Shown one piece after another: positions 20,619 through 32,496 of a stretch of 64,000 nucleotides of DNA (positions are counted from its first letter, which is position 1; each line of letters begins with the position of its first letter). This stretch comes from Botrytis cinerea B05.10 (lineage: Eukaryota; Ascomycota; Leotiomycetes; Helotiales; Sclerotiniaceae). The notes under the pieces were generated by a model. That model was not told where the DNA came from, ran no database searches, and worked only from the letters and a program-made list of their open reading frames with translations. Made by a program: the position numbers and the translations under genes. The stretch spans positions 620,001-684,000 of the forward strand of contig NC_037310.1 in assembly GCF_000143535.2 (NCBI RefSeq). The letters are read 5' to 3'.

Positions 20619-23600
20619 GCGGCAGCAGCAACCAACACAACCAATAATCATCTGTGGCTTCTGCTATTGGTGCCAACTCGATTTCTATAGCCACTCCATA
20701 AACACACTCCGGTGAAGTGTTCGGGTTCTTTCTTCAATAAATAAATCACAAGGTAGCACTGGGAAGCGAATGTGCGTTGACAAATAGGAAAGCTTTCTTG
20801 GGAGGGAATTTGAGAATTGTTGTTGTTATGTATTGACATGGTGGAAATTTTTGAAATGATGAAGTTTTTTCTCTCGTATTCACAACTTAAATTTGCCATG
20901 CAACTTCGTATGAGATTTGATAATCAGAAAGGATTGAAATAACAGTGGAAACGCGTACGACCGACGATGAGAAGGAGGCCGATCGATGAACTGTTATAAA
21001 GGGTTTGTTTCCGAAGTTTCATTTATGTTTAGCCATGAACCACAGATACGTAGACCTGTGTACCTATATAACAAGTTGTTTAGCATTGCGATGAATGGAT
21101 TGTGTTTTGGAATGAAACAACATGAATCAGTGAATGAACCCTGTGGTGGCAGAATCATTGGTTGACGAAGTGAACGCTTCGTCAGTGCAACAAAATCTTT
21201 AATACTTTTATTAGATATTGAATAAATCGTTTTTGATAAATTAATCTGATTAATGTAAGTCGCTATATATCACGAAGCTTATTTTAATCAATAGGGTCTT
21301 AGTAAGTTTCTTGAATTTGGAAAGCTAATTCTAACTTTTATAATTTAAGACAATTATTTTTCAATAAAACGTTTATTTATATTGAATTCGATTAATAATT
21401 GATAAATATGAATATAGATTAGAGTTGTTTAGGATTTCTATTTATATAGTATAGAATAGTAGTAAAACTTGTTATTATAGAATAAATTAGTAAAAATATA
21501 AATGATTTACTTTTTACTCCTCTTTAAACTTTTGACTAATATCTTTCATCTATTCTCTAGCCCTTATACTTGCTTGTTTTTATTTCTTTAATCTTATCCT
21601 AGCTCTTATATATATACTCTTCTGTCTATTTTTCCTATAATCCTAATATTCAAATCTCTAAAGTCTTTTACAGCTCTTTTTTTCTTTTTTTCTTTTTTTC
21701 TATTAAAATTTAATAATAAATGAGTTTCAAAAGATATTGATTTGATTTATTATTAACGAATATATATACATATCGATATTGTAATACATACAATAGAAAT
21801 TTGTATAGGGATTTATATTGAATTTCTTTTTGTCTGAAATGTTAATTTTGTCATCACAGGGATTTATTAAGAAGGTAAACCTATCATTTGCTTCTGTCTA
21901 CAGATATAACTACTCATTGAGATACTACTATATATGAAATTTGTTAACCATCGAGATAGATAGATTATATGACTTAGGTAATGTTTTATTTATGATAGTC
22001 AACAGAATAATAAAGTTAGACTAATATTGACCGGTAGAAGTATACATATATATCGCAGAATATGCTATCATCAAGGACTGCTAGCCTTCCTTTTCTTGGA
22101 ATATTTTGCTGTTTGATCATCAATTTCGGCGAATTCATCAAACATATAGCTCTTTGAGTTTCAGGACACTTCCGTCATATATATTCGGATTTTAGACTTA
22201 CTAACCGAAGATTTCTCCTTCTTCATGTCGCTCAATCGTGTCTGCTTCGAAACTAGCCCATTATTTGGGCAGATCATTGTCTCATACCGAAAGTTAGTGC
22301 TAAATACATGTTGGAAGATGTGATATCCACATACCACTTTGTACACAAAAGCCTTCCAGAGCTTCTTAATTTTAAAACCCTCGAAAATGAGAAAATTGAT
22401 ATTATTCTTATAGATTGAGGCGCTGGTTAGTACTTTTGAATTATCGATCGAAATGTCTTGAGCATACAGGCTAAAGTTTTCTAGATGTTTGTCTATGGTA
22501 CACTATCAATATGCATGTCTCGCTCCACCACTTGCAGTCTTTGTATACTACGCCTTGTCCAACCGTCCACGATCCCCAAAACTATCTTTCCAGTACCAAA
22601 ACTCTTTTGAACGAAACGCCCTATCCCGAATCTCCATTCACGCATTTCCTCACAGGTCCCTCAATCATCAATCCTACACGTTCTTTCTTCACAATATTTA
22701 ACTCATTCTCTCTTCTTCAGAATTCTTCCCGTGATCTTGCATACAAACCTTTGCCTAAAGCCGAATTCAAAGACCATTATCCCCTATCCTTATGGTTAGT
22801 CCAAGTGAACAAATTACCTGAGTTGTGGGACGACGTTGATCCAGGATTAGAAAGCGAGGCTTAAAAAGGGTTTAGCAAGACGACTATCATGCATCGATAT
22901 CAGGATGAATAGATTCCTTACTATATTATGGGGATAGAAATCTGTTAATGTTATTGTTAGAACACCTTCAAAGAACAAATGTGGATCTGTCCTGGTAGTA
23001 TTTAGGACCACATGATGCTCACTTAATTACTCCAATCAGCAAGAAGCATGACCGGGATATACCCCCGTTTCTCGGAGATCTATGATTAAAAAAACTTGAC
23101 GAGGCTTGGGAATGTTTGGGTGAAGTTGTTACAAAAACTCAAGACGAGCCTTCGTCTTAAAAACAATTTCAGTGTTTCATAGTGGAGAGAAGTGTTTTTG
23201 TGCGGGAAAATTGGTAAAATACAGGTAAGAACATGGATGTAAACTAAATCCTTGACACCTGTATGATCACCCATTCATCCAAGCCCTACAAGGTCTCCAT
23301 AACACGAACCTTTCATACAACACAAAATGTCACTTTGATAGGTAATTTGGCAACATGCAAAAAAGCTCGCAAGCCCTTTGTAAATTCGTCTACGCCAACT
23401 AAGCTATCATCGACACCTATTCACACGACATAGATCAATACTAACCGGAACAAATGACTCTCCGGCCAACCATATCTACCATCAATAACTACGTTGGATC
23501 CAGTTATGAATACATAATTACCCGAAGCAAGGAATGCAGGGGGTCTTTGGTAGCATTATAAAGCACGTTTAGTCTTGTTGATAAGCAGTACAAGCAAGCC

Positions 23601-23664
23601 GCAAAAGTTCAGCAATCAGAAGATCAAATTTCAAAGATCTCGACCTTGCACAGGCTGACTGGGA
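20619..23664. other. Gene-poor, AT-rich intergenic DNA
   Basis: Between about 21180 and 22060 the sequence is strongly AT-rich and depleted of long open frames, as expected for old repeat DNA mutated by C-to-T changes. CTTTTTTT-type units repeat near 21676-21702. Overlapping open frames at 22489-22864 (ending WLVQVNKLPELWDDVDPG) could be a relic or a short gene, but no family could be recognised. Confidence 0.55.
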
Positions 23665-24419
23665 TCATTTTGCAGGTGAACTCATCGCAATTATGTTTTC
23701 TGTTTCAGTGTTGACCACGAGTGATGGCAGTTGTGAGAAGCGTTCATCGGTGGCTATCGCCCGTATGCATACCTCCAGACTGGTTTTTAATGAGTTTCTT
23801 ATGTTCTCATGACCTTGGCATTGAGTTATTTGATACTTGAAACTCCTTCTTGATGAAACTGAAGCGGCCTCGGCGCCTTCTGGTGTCTTCTTCGCAAGAC
23901 GGACGGTCAATTTTCACTTCCAACAGAGCAAGAATCAAAAGCGAGCAACAAATTAGTGGAATGGTATTAAGATATTAACCTGAAGGCTTTATACTCCCTC
24001 TCAGTTCTTGCTTCATCGATCGTTCATCAGTTAATGGGTCTGTCATTGCTGGCAGTTGCAGGAAAATTTGGATTGAGATGCTCAGTGCACTTGCGACCAG
24101 GCAATGATTCAGGGAAATTACGGAAATCTCTTGGGACAATGAAGCTGGGATATAGTCTCCATAAAAATTAGTATTGCTTCTTTTGACGTCCTGAGGGCCA
24201 CTTGAAACTCTGCAGTATCCTCACTTGTATGCGCTTTGTGTAAGAGGAGTGACGGCATCTCCAACTATCCGAATGGAAGCTGTTCCTTAATCTCGACGGT
24301 AACTGAGATGATGGCCGGTCGCTGATGCGTTCAAAATACGTTTTGGAGTTCGTTGACTCAAAGTTGTTTGTATAACTTTGGCTAGCTTGTTCATAATAGC
24401 TGTATGCGCTCTCGGCCAT
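23665..24419 (-). pseudogene. Decayed hypothetical gene with internal stop and frameshifts
   Basis: Protein-like sequence runs in the same direction but in different frames. MAESAYSYYEQASQSY starts at 24419. TASIRIVGDAVTPLTQSAYK reads in a second frame and ends at TGA (24223-24221). In that same frame CRVSSGPQDVKRSNTNFYG and SLNHCLVASALSISIQIFLQ continue to about 23980. SLKTSLEVCIRAIATDERFS reads in another frame, ending at 23665. A GTTAATATC donor near 23980 may be a genuine intron. Replacing the stop needs only CGA to TGA, a RIP-type transition. The domain looks like a soluble helical protein; I cannot name its family. Wrongly placed introns are an alternative explanation. Confidence 0.55.
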
Positions 24420-26125
24420 TACCTCAGTTCCATTTTTGCTTGATCAAGGTCAAGTAGATGAGGAAGCTGTTGTGCGGTTGCAATATGTACACTTTTCATC
24501 GCTGTTAGTCGTAGAAACAGTACTGAAGTGTCTTCGAACTCAAAGAATGTAAAAAATTCATAGAACTTTCACATGTTGGCTGGCTCTCATGATCAACGAG
24601 TCATGCAATATTTGGGTCAATTAACTTTCAATTTTCTACGGTAAGTAATTTTGTTAAGACTTACGGTATATATCCCACATGGAAACTGCCCAGTACTAAT
24701 TTGAATGTATGGCATACATCGTGGTAACAAAAAACATATTTACAACTTATTCTTCGTCAATGTACCCCAGAGCGAGGATGCTGCCCAGTTCCGTGCAACA
24801 GCATAGCTACAAATTAAAGAGAACGCACAAGAATCGAATTATCACTGTTCAATGAGAAGGGCTTGGCTAATAATAGTTGGCTTGTTCAACGGAAAGCTCT
24901 TTTATTCTGTCTGCAACTAATGTGGCCCTTATGCAAAGATACCCCTTTCCATTAAGTTGATTTTCTTTCAGTTACATCTCCCACAGCGTGAGGCTCGATC
25001 AGTATCACGCCACTCAACAATATTCGCTTCCACTATATGAATAGTGAATATGCTAGCTCTTGTATGGAACAAGTGGTACTTGTGAGCGACGGTAATTGAC
25101 AACAGTTTCGGTCTCGCTGTCATTTGGCTTCGCAAGTTGAATGTTGAATCGCTGTAACTAGGGTATGATTTTTAACTCATCCTAGTGCTGCCCAATGGTA
25201 GATTCTCCGTTGCGACGGCGAGGAGCCTCTGAGCGAGACACGACCCTACGACGCTTGGGTGCATTTGGAAGAGGAGATCGTTTCGTACAACGATCTGCGC
25301 AACATCTTGCTACACGGATACTTGAGATTAGTCATTGTACCGTTTCAAGAATAAATCAAGAATTATTGCTGATTGCAATTTTTATTGCCTCACTGTTCAA
25401 GTTATCCCATAAATTTGGGTGGGGAGGGTGCCCCTAATTGCTGTTGGCAGCAGCCATCCCTAAGTACTTGCTATCACCAGTGGTATCGTGTCGTAAGCAA
25501 AGTCGTGTAGCTACTTCGCGAGGACTGCGACGGAGGCTGATGCTTTTACGCGGTTGCATTCCTCTTGAGTCGGAGATACTTGGGTCCTATTGTCGCGTTG
25601 AGTTCGAGACTTTTCAGCTGCTGCCACTGAAGCTTTTGAGGAAACAATTCATAAGCAAAGTCGTGCAGCTTAGTGACCAACTTGATACAACTATATACCA
25701 TCCATAAATTAGCAACCTTGATAATAATCGCAATTTTCTGAACCCACCAAAAAATATTGAGCAGAGAAAGGCGCATTTTCTGCGATCATTTTCGGGCTTC
25801 TGTTGGACCTGATGCTCCCAAGAGCAGTAGAGCCCAAAGTATTGACGGTGGATTATAGCCCTATCATCTGCCTCAATTGATTCAATCTTCTCAAACAACC
25901 CTCAAAAGAACACTGTAAAACTATTAGCCAATCTATCACAAAAATATTTGCGTGGAAATGAGTTTCTTAGGAGTGTGCCTACCAAAACAGCAAAAATACA
26001 AGTACACTCAATTTTTTTTATACCAGCAACACCGCCATCATCACTGTGCACGCTGAAGTGGCTAAAGATAACAAGATACATCACTATCTAATGAACTAAT
26101 GTACAAAAATATGACAACAAAATAG

Positions 26126-26214
26126 AATATGCCAAGTTGCAATGTGACTTGGTACTAGCTTGCATACACGACGGATTTGCTGCTGAACCAAGTCACATTG
26201 TAACTTGGCATACT
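26126..26214. repeat. Long inverted repeat (about 28-bp arms)
   Basis: The left arm, ATGCCAAGTTGCAATGTGAC followed by TTGGT (26129-26153), pairs with ACCAAGTCACATTGTAACTT followed by GGCAT (26187-26211). There is a single mismatch, itself a C/T difference. The match extends a few bases outward. The loop is 33 bases. It could be a small hairpin element or the ends of a MITE. Confidence 0.75.
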
Positions 26215-26422
26215 CTTCGCATCGGGCTTGCAAGCTATATATCTTAATGGCTTGCTGGTTTTAATCGTGATACCTCGGAAGATTTGGAGCATTCTGTCTG
26301 ATCCGCAGGAAATAGCTCTCGATGTAGGTGTGAACACCAGGCAAGACTATTATGCCCACACCACAATCTGTAGCATTTGGATTATGATCTCCAATCATTT
26401 TCCACCCTGTATGAGGTCGCAT

Positions 26423-26745
26423 GCTGGTGTTGATTGTGGTAAAATTCCAAGGTCCCGGTAGTATGCTCTTGCATACCATTGCACGCCACAATTTTCATGG
26501 TCTGAATTGTGATTTCCAATCACCGCCAACATCATCTGCCTATGTCAATAATATGGCATGCTGGTGTTGATCGTGATGAGAACCTAAATTAGCGGCTCCA
26601 AGTTCTTGCATACCATCTGAGATCCTCTAGGCTGTACTGTATGACTTTGAATTCTTGGGGTCGAGCCCAAGAAGTCTGCAAAGAGTCTTTTTGTGTCATC
26701 TACCTATGACATTTAGATGGCATGCTGGTGTTGATTGTGGTAAAG
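26423..26745 (+). repeat. Three degenerate copies of a GCATGCTGGTGTTGAT unit
   Basis: GCATGCTGGTGTTGATTGTG starts at about 26419, a version with TTGATCGTGATGAG at about 26558, and the first form again at about 26719. Each is followed by AA-rich sequence and shortly by TCTTGCATACCAT or related words. The spacings (about 139 and 161 bp) indicate an old, diverged tandem array. Confidence 0.6.
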
Positions 26746-28042
26746 CTTTAAGTTCGCGATTCTAGGCCCTCGTGTTTCTGAGCTCTCTCGTCCATGAGAC
26801 GTGGGCGTGTGTTGATCGGCACCCCCGAGAGTTTTTCAAGAACTGTGAACCACCAAGATTCAGAATTGCTCATGCCAATGAGATAGACAGCCGCGCAACT
26901 TGAGTTTGCTAAAGATGAGCAAAATTGAGCCAAGTTGATGAATTAAGTAGCTTGCAATTGACGAGAAGGTAGCCCATGGCTTGGGAGCAACTGCAACTGC
27001 TGTGATAACTCACCAACTGGCTTTTATCGTGCAGATTGTATTTCAATATTGGGCCAGTTGGGTCAGTTTACTCTCGCGGGTGAACCATCGGAGTAGCTTC
27101 ATCTCGCAGTTTTTGGTAACCAAAGCCTTGCACAAGGCTTTAGAGCGCTGCTGAAACAGTCAGAAATTGTTCACTTATGACATCAAATGATTTACTTACA
27201 ATGCGGGGGTATAAAGCACGATGACTTCAGAGACGGCGCCGACTTTGATCTTTCTAGGATCTTTAAAACAGCAGTGCGGGCTCCAACCTTGATCTTGCTG
27301 GGTCGAGCTCGTTAGTTGTAAGACTCTAAAATCTTTTTGCTTTTGGCCCAGGTGGAAATATTAGCGAGTGGAGTCTGGATACGAGCTAAAGCCAGTGATG
27401 CATTAGTGATTTGTTCACCGTCATCGAGGATTTGTATTGCGGGTAGTATCATTTTGTTCCGTTCTCACAGAATTGGAGACCAGAAAATCGGAAGATTTCT
27501 TTTGACCTGAACTTGGAAGAGAAGTCCGAACCTTTTTAGCAAATTTCTCTGGTCGAAGATCGTTTGTGTCGGAATCCACCATTGTATTCTGCTTGAATGG
27601 GTTAGTCTTGTCACGAACATCAAGTTGAATTGAGTGGATCGAAAGAAGGGAGAATGGACAAGAGAAAAAACTTACTTGAATCCCCCACCACCACACCACC
27701 ATACCACCACCATATCTCCACGCAGAATTCTTCTCCCAGTAATTTCCTTGTCTACCAATATAGAGTCAGCAAGCATCGACTTTGCTCGAGCAAAAAGAAA
27801 ATGTCTACCTGGAGCTCGCACAAAACACACCACCACCATATCTCCCAGCAGACCTCCTCTTTCTATAAACACTGTTCTCACTCCGAGCAACAGGCTGTAA
27901 CTCATTACTTCCAAGGCCATCGGTCAAAACTAAATGCTGGAATGCGGAGAGCCACGTCAGCTCACTTCCGGAGAAGAAAAGCCATCATCAGCCACAAGTG
28001 ACTGATGATTTTCATCAATACGCCCAAGGCCTGTGGGTTAAA

Positions 28043-28270
28043 CTAGGCAGGAGTAGGAGCTAGTTCCCTCAAAATCTGTGATAGTTGCTAGTTTCTAGCA
28101 ACCATAGAGAACCGGCTCCTACTCCGCCACCGCTTATCGACGATAGCATCATCGATGGAGAAAGCTAGGCAGGAGCAGGAGCCAGTTCTCCATTTGCCGA
28201 GAACTCGCTTTTCTTCCAATTATAGAGAACCAGCTCCCACTCCACCATGGTTTATCGATGATCGCATTGT
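28043..28270. repeat. Two tandem palindromic units (GGCAGGAGNAGGAGC)
   Basis: Unit 1 has arms GGCAGGAGTAGGAGCTAGTT (from 28046) and GAACCGGCTCCTACTCCGCC (28109-28128). Unit 2 has arms GGCAGGAGCAGGAGCCAGTT (from 28168) and GAACCAGCTCCCACTCCACC (from 28227). The units are offset by 122 bp. Each ends with TTATCGA(C/T)GAT(A/C)GCAT. Both are non-coding and could fold as near-complete hairpins. Confidence 0.75.
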
Positions 28271-28531
28271 TCCAGTCATCTGATTACCTGTGAATTCATA
28301 TTGTTAGTAGAGTTTTCAGCTTCAATTAGGAGAGATTGGATGAACATACCTGCCGATAATCTCGGCGCCACCTGCGATTGGTGAGACCGAGGTCGGTCAC
28401 TCTAGGCGTGTTGTCTTATCTTCTCAAAGATCTGAAGAGAATTAGGTGTTAGTACATGATCACTTTCAGGTTTCCCCGGTTGTCGAAAACGACGATGGCA
28501 AACAACAACGGTAAGCGGGGAAGATTTTATT

Positions 28532-29110
28532 CTCGCATACCTTGTATTTGTTTCACTCTGAGAGGACGGAGCACAGCACACCATGTATGTAGGTGCGGAT
28601 CGTCCTCTTTTAGCTGAGAGATTATGTTCCTGTGCTCCGTCCTCTCCGATTACGCTTTAAGTATCGCAAAAAGACGGGGAGTTCTAAGATAGATTTCACC
28701 ATTAGTAAACAAATCTCAGTATACATGTCCAGTAGATAATAGATCCTACTGATCAAGGATAATGTTGGTATATTGAAGGGAGAGAGAATAAGTCTGAGGA
28801 ACCTTTCGGTCTCACATACCTTTTTGTGTTTGCTTCACTTTGAGAGATCAGGGACTTGTGATTGCCCTGCCTCTCCAATGCTTTTTCGGCGATGAGATAG
28901 GTCGTCGCTGAAGTGGAATTAATTGTTAGCAAGTTACCATTTCGATCACTATCTGGCATCTAATATAGGTATGATGATGAGTGAAGGCCAGTGATGGAAT
29001 AAAGTTGGAAGTCTTCGATCTCACATACCTATTCAAATTGGTTTCACCTCGAGAGGACCGAGCACTTATGGTAATCGAGTTAATTGGCGCTGTGCTCCGT
29101 CCTCTCCATC
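28532..29110. repeat. Family of three hairpin modules (GAGAGGACGGAGCAC)
   Basis: Each module begins CTC(G/A)CATACCT, then TTTCAC/TTCAC and a hairpin arm. In module 1 the arm GAGAGGACGGAGCACAG (28560-28576) pairs perfectly with 28630-28646. In module 3 the arm GAGAGGACCGAGCAC (29051-29065) pairs with 29092-29106 with one mismatch. Module 2 near 28841-28876 is a weaker version. Loops differ in length and sequence, while arms are conserved. Confidence 0.7.
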
Positions 29111-29153
29111 ATCTTCTGCATATTAGGAGTCGAGAAAACATCTCTGGTATAGA

Positions 29154-29206
29154 GATGGAAGAAGGAGGAAGAAGAGGAAGAAGGGGAAGAAGAGGAGAAG
29201 ACTTTT
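29154..29206 (+). repeat. Purine-only GAA/GGA tract
   Basis: About fifty consecutive purines made of GAAGAAGGAGGAAGAAGAGG-type units directly follow the third hairpin module. Such homopurine tracts can form triplex structures or act as microsatellites. No coding role is supported. Confidence 0.7.
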
Positions 29207-30641
29207 TTGATCGTTGTTATATTTTGCGGGAAATCTGAAATTGCTAGAAGTGCTAAAGATCAAAGAGGATTCAAAAACGGCAGAATTCCCAATCTTCCCT
29301 AGCGTGGAAAAAGCAGATAAAAATCAGACCACTACCCTTGCTAAGCCTCTTCTCCTCTCTATTTATCATTGGATAGATCTGTTTTCGTACTAGTCTCTCG
29401 GATCCAATTTTCTCTGCTCAAGTACTTCTCTTCTCACCCTCTTTCTTCCTTTCTTTTCTTTTCCTCCCCAACTCATCAAGTACCATGGATCCTCACAGCA
29501 ATATCCCAATTATTACTCCCTGAGCCTCAGAACATGGTACTTAATGCAGATTGAATTTGGATATAAAAACACCCATAGCAAGCTTAATTGCAAATGGGAA
29601 GCAAAGTTGTTCAAACATAAAAGGGAAGCCACAGCTTCAAGTACCATCGATTCTCACAATTGACGATCTTCCATATCTCTTTGTCTGAATCATCAGATGT
29701 TGCTTGTTGCAGATTGAATTGAACTTAACAATGCTCAAGGCAGAGTCTATCTGTGAGGGGGCACAAACCAAGTTCATACATACAGTACAGTTTATTTCTC
29801 GTAGATTGTTTGTGAAAGACCTGTGACTGATGGGAGACCTTATATATCAACGTATTTTTGTTTCATCATCTGCATCCAAGTATAATCATCAGTTACTCTC
29901 TTGTTATATGTTACTTATTGCATCAATCTTATGTGTGATACTTAAACCAAATGAATCATTATTCCTTGCGATTTTCTCCAGTCCATTCTTGCACCACCAT
30001 CCCATCTCCAGCTTATCTCATGATTCCACAATCACAGCCTTACACTCCCCAGCCTCATGCATTGAGAAACACCACCCTTAAATTTTTTTTTAGAAGGATT
30101 TATCTTGTTTATCACCCAACAAACAATTCAATCTGTCTAGACACTCATTTTTGCATAAACAATCAAACTCAAGGCGGTCACTCGAACCGAGAATCCCCTA
30201 AACAACGAACCCCGAAGTTCCCCCATCCTTTCACATTATTGTTCATTCAGCATCCACAATCATACCCACATACAAACATCCATTCTACCAGAAGAAAATC
30301 ATTTCTTTTCACAAAATTTTGTTCTTATTCGCTATTACTTCAACTAATTTTAATTACACAGGAACCCGCTAATATGCTCATGTGCCCGTGTGATTCTACT
30401 TTGAACCGCGCGCAAAATGAACAAAATGAAGAGCAGCGCTGTTTCATTCAATTCCAATAGATCCACGCTGTACTCTAAAATGTCTTCTCCTACCAATAGC
30501 ATACATGAGATGTTGAAAAAAACGTGACATGCCCTGCTGAAATCAATCGAATCCCTCGTCTACAAGCTCTATACACTCCTCAGCTACTTCCTCGTTCTGA
30601 TCGAAAGAGAAGCTAAAAACTTGAGGGCTATCTTTGACTTT

Positions 30642-32496
30642 TCATATCGGCGATTCAGTATGGGGATGGATTTTCTCATCGGGTGGCGTTTCTTGTGCGA
30701 TTGGCGGCGATAAATCATCGTCCTCATTACGATGAACAGGTACCGTCTTCTCGGGGAGAATGACGATTTTCTGAGGTGATGATGGTCTTTTTATCTCGGT
30801 CTCAGATGAGTTGTCGTCTGATTCAACGGAGTATAGTGGAATAATTAGTTCTGGGAGCGCATCGACCTCCCCAAGTGTGACAGGCGGTTTTGTATTAGGG
30901 ATGTATGATCCGCTGCTTGAGTCTCTGACTAGGGATGATCCACTCGTGGGGTCTGAAATAAGTCTTTTGACCCTCTTACAAAGCACTTTCTCTAAATAAT
31001 CCGACAAATCCTTAACTGGCATGCGCGATAAATTGTAAATGACTTCCTGGAACTCCCAGTCATCTTCATCAAAGGGTAGAGTCGTGTAATGCATCCACTT
31101 CATGGCGAACGCCTGAAGTAGAATCATTCCCATTGGTCTGGTTTGTTCACCGAAGCACTCTTTGGCGATGAACTTTAGATAGAGACGAGAAATCACATAA
31201 AGGGGAGTTTTTGTTTTACCATCATGTATGTTTTTGGCGTAGTTACTGTGGTGTCTGGGATCTTTTAATCTGTCTGCTCTGAGATCTTGAAAGCTGATAT
31301 CATGGATGAACTCTTCCAACCAATTATGAACCTCCAATTTGCATTGACATCGGTCTGAGAGTCCAACGTACCATTCTTTATCTCGTGTTACATTTGAAGA
31401 GGCTAGGAATTGATTGAGCCTACAGAAAGTATGCGGTGTGAGGCCAATTCGCGAATAAACGTACTTGGAGATAAAGTATTTAAGCGCAACTGCGAAGACG
31501 TAAATATGAGAGGTTCTTATATCTATCTGTAGCGATGGAGAAAGGGCTGCCACTGTTGAAGAGCTTAGGTTTCTCCAAGGACTATGAGCTGTCTCGATGG
31601 AAATAGATGATCCTGACTTTTTTAATCCTTCATTAACCATTGGACACGTTGATGTTTCGACTGCCCCAACGTCAATCGGGCGCTTAGTAGGTGCAAAGAA
31701 AGAAAGTGTCTCGGAATTGAGGTATTTTAAGATTTCGCATTCGAAAGGATGGCCTTCAGCCCTGGAATATACAATTTCGTTGAGCCCTTCAATCGTGTAT
31801 GACATCACATCTCTTGGTGTGACGGCGTGGAGACAATTCAAAGGTGTGTTCGTAAACATTCTACCGTTGTTTCCCCAATATTTCCATAACATCCTGGATA
31901 GCTTCGTAGTCTCAGAATAATTATTTTCCTTTATTCTATTAGCAATTGAAGCTTTCTGGAAATTTCAACGAGGCATATTGTCATACCAATTGTGTCCATA
32001 GGAAGTTAGGTAAGGACCATGCACCATATTCAGCAATATCAACTTCTGTATTATGCACATTCCTAAATACTGTCGTATCTTCTTCAATCTTATCATCCCA
32101 ACACAGATCGCATGCGTCTTTATGAACCTTGGTACCTTGGTCGATATTTTCTCTGCGAATTTCTTCCCTTAGGCCCCTCGATCTGGAATGCATTCCTTTG
32201 AAGAACTGTTTTCTATTGAATTTTCTTCTGGCAGCTTTTCTGCTAATATCTCTTCTTCTGGAAGACTTTTCCCTGGATTCCCTTTTCTCGGTATCTTGGA
32301 ACCCCTTTGTATCTTCACCCTCATTTCTCGGTAAATCGTAAGCCCAAGTAGAATCTCCTTGAATCTGGAGGTCGGAAGGGCACTCAGCTGGCGGCGTCTC
32401 AAACTTCTTAGCGGGTCCGTCCAGTTGAACACCATAAAAAAGTGCCGAGCATGCCATGCTAAACTTTGCCATTGTCTGGTCTGTATTTGACATCAT
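30642..32496 (-). CDS. Hypothetical protein, 598 residues
   Basis: Exons 32496-31987 and 31928-30642 (GTATGA donor, TGCTAAT branch site, AATAAAG acceptor) encode 598 residues. I do not recognise the family. Residues 60-115 are strongly charged, with RRRDISRKAARRKFNRKQFF, a likely nuclear signal or nucleic-acid contact. CDLCWDD follows near 128, but no complete zinc ligand set is visible. The second exon has a helical globular part (FAVALKYFISKYVYSRIG, ISRLYLKFIAKECFGEQT) and FDEDDWEFQEVIYNLSRM. The last 100 residues are Ser/Pro/Glu-rich and disordered. Residue composition and absence of known motifs suggest a lineage-restricted gene. The first of two adjacent Met codons was taken as start. 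Confidence 0.7.

Larger units (their letters stand above)
24420..30641. other. Gene desert rich in hairpins and degenerate repeats
   Basis: About 6.2 kb without a supported gene. It holds a long hairpin at 26126-26214 and three degenerate repeats around 26423-26745. Two palindromic units lie at 28043-28270, and a hairpin family at 28530-29110. A purine tract lies at 29154-29206, and two diverged copies of a segment with CAAGTACCAT(C/G)GAT lie at about 29475 and 29637. The open frame at 29951-30460 is low-complexity (Pro, Ser, Thr, His) and is not convincing. Confidence 0.55.

Noticed and set aside
22489..22864. Two overlapping plus-strand frames (70 and 117 codons)
   Set aside because: Could be an exon pair or relic, but no family or splice pattern supports a gene.
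28402..29040. Repeated protein-like motif SQSETNTRYAR / SQSEANTKRYVR on the minus strand
   Set aside because: It coincides with the conserved DNA hairpin modules and lies in short, unconnected frames, so DNA-level repetition explains it better than a repeat protein.
29951..30460. 169-codon plus-strand open frame
   Set aside because: Biased His/Pro/Thr/Ser composition, no motif, and it starts within repeat-rich DNA.
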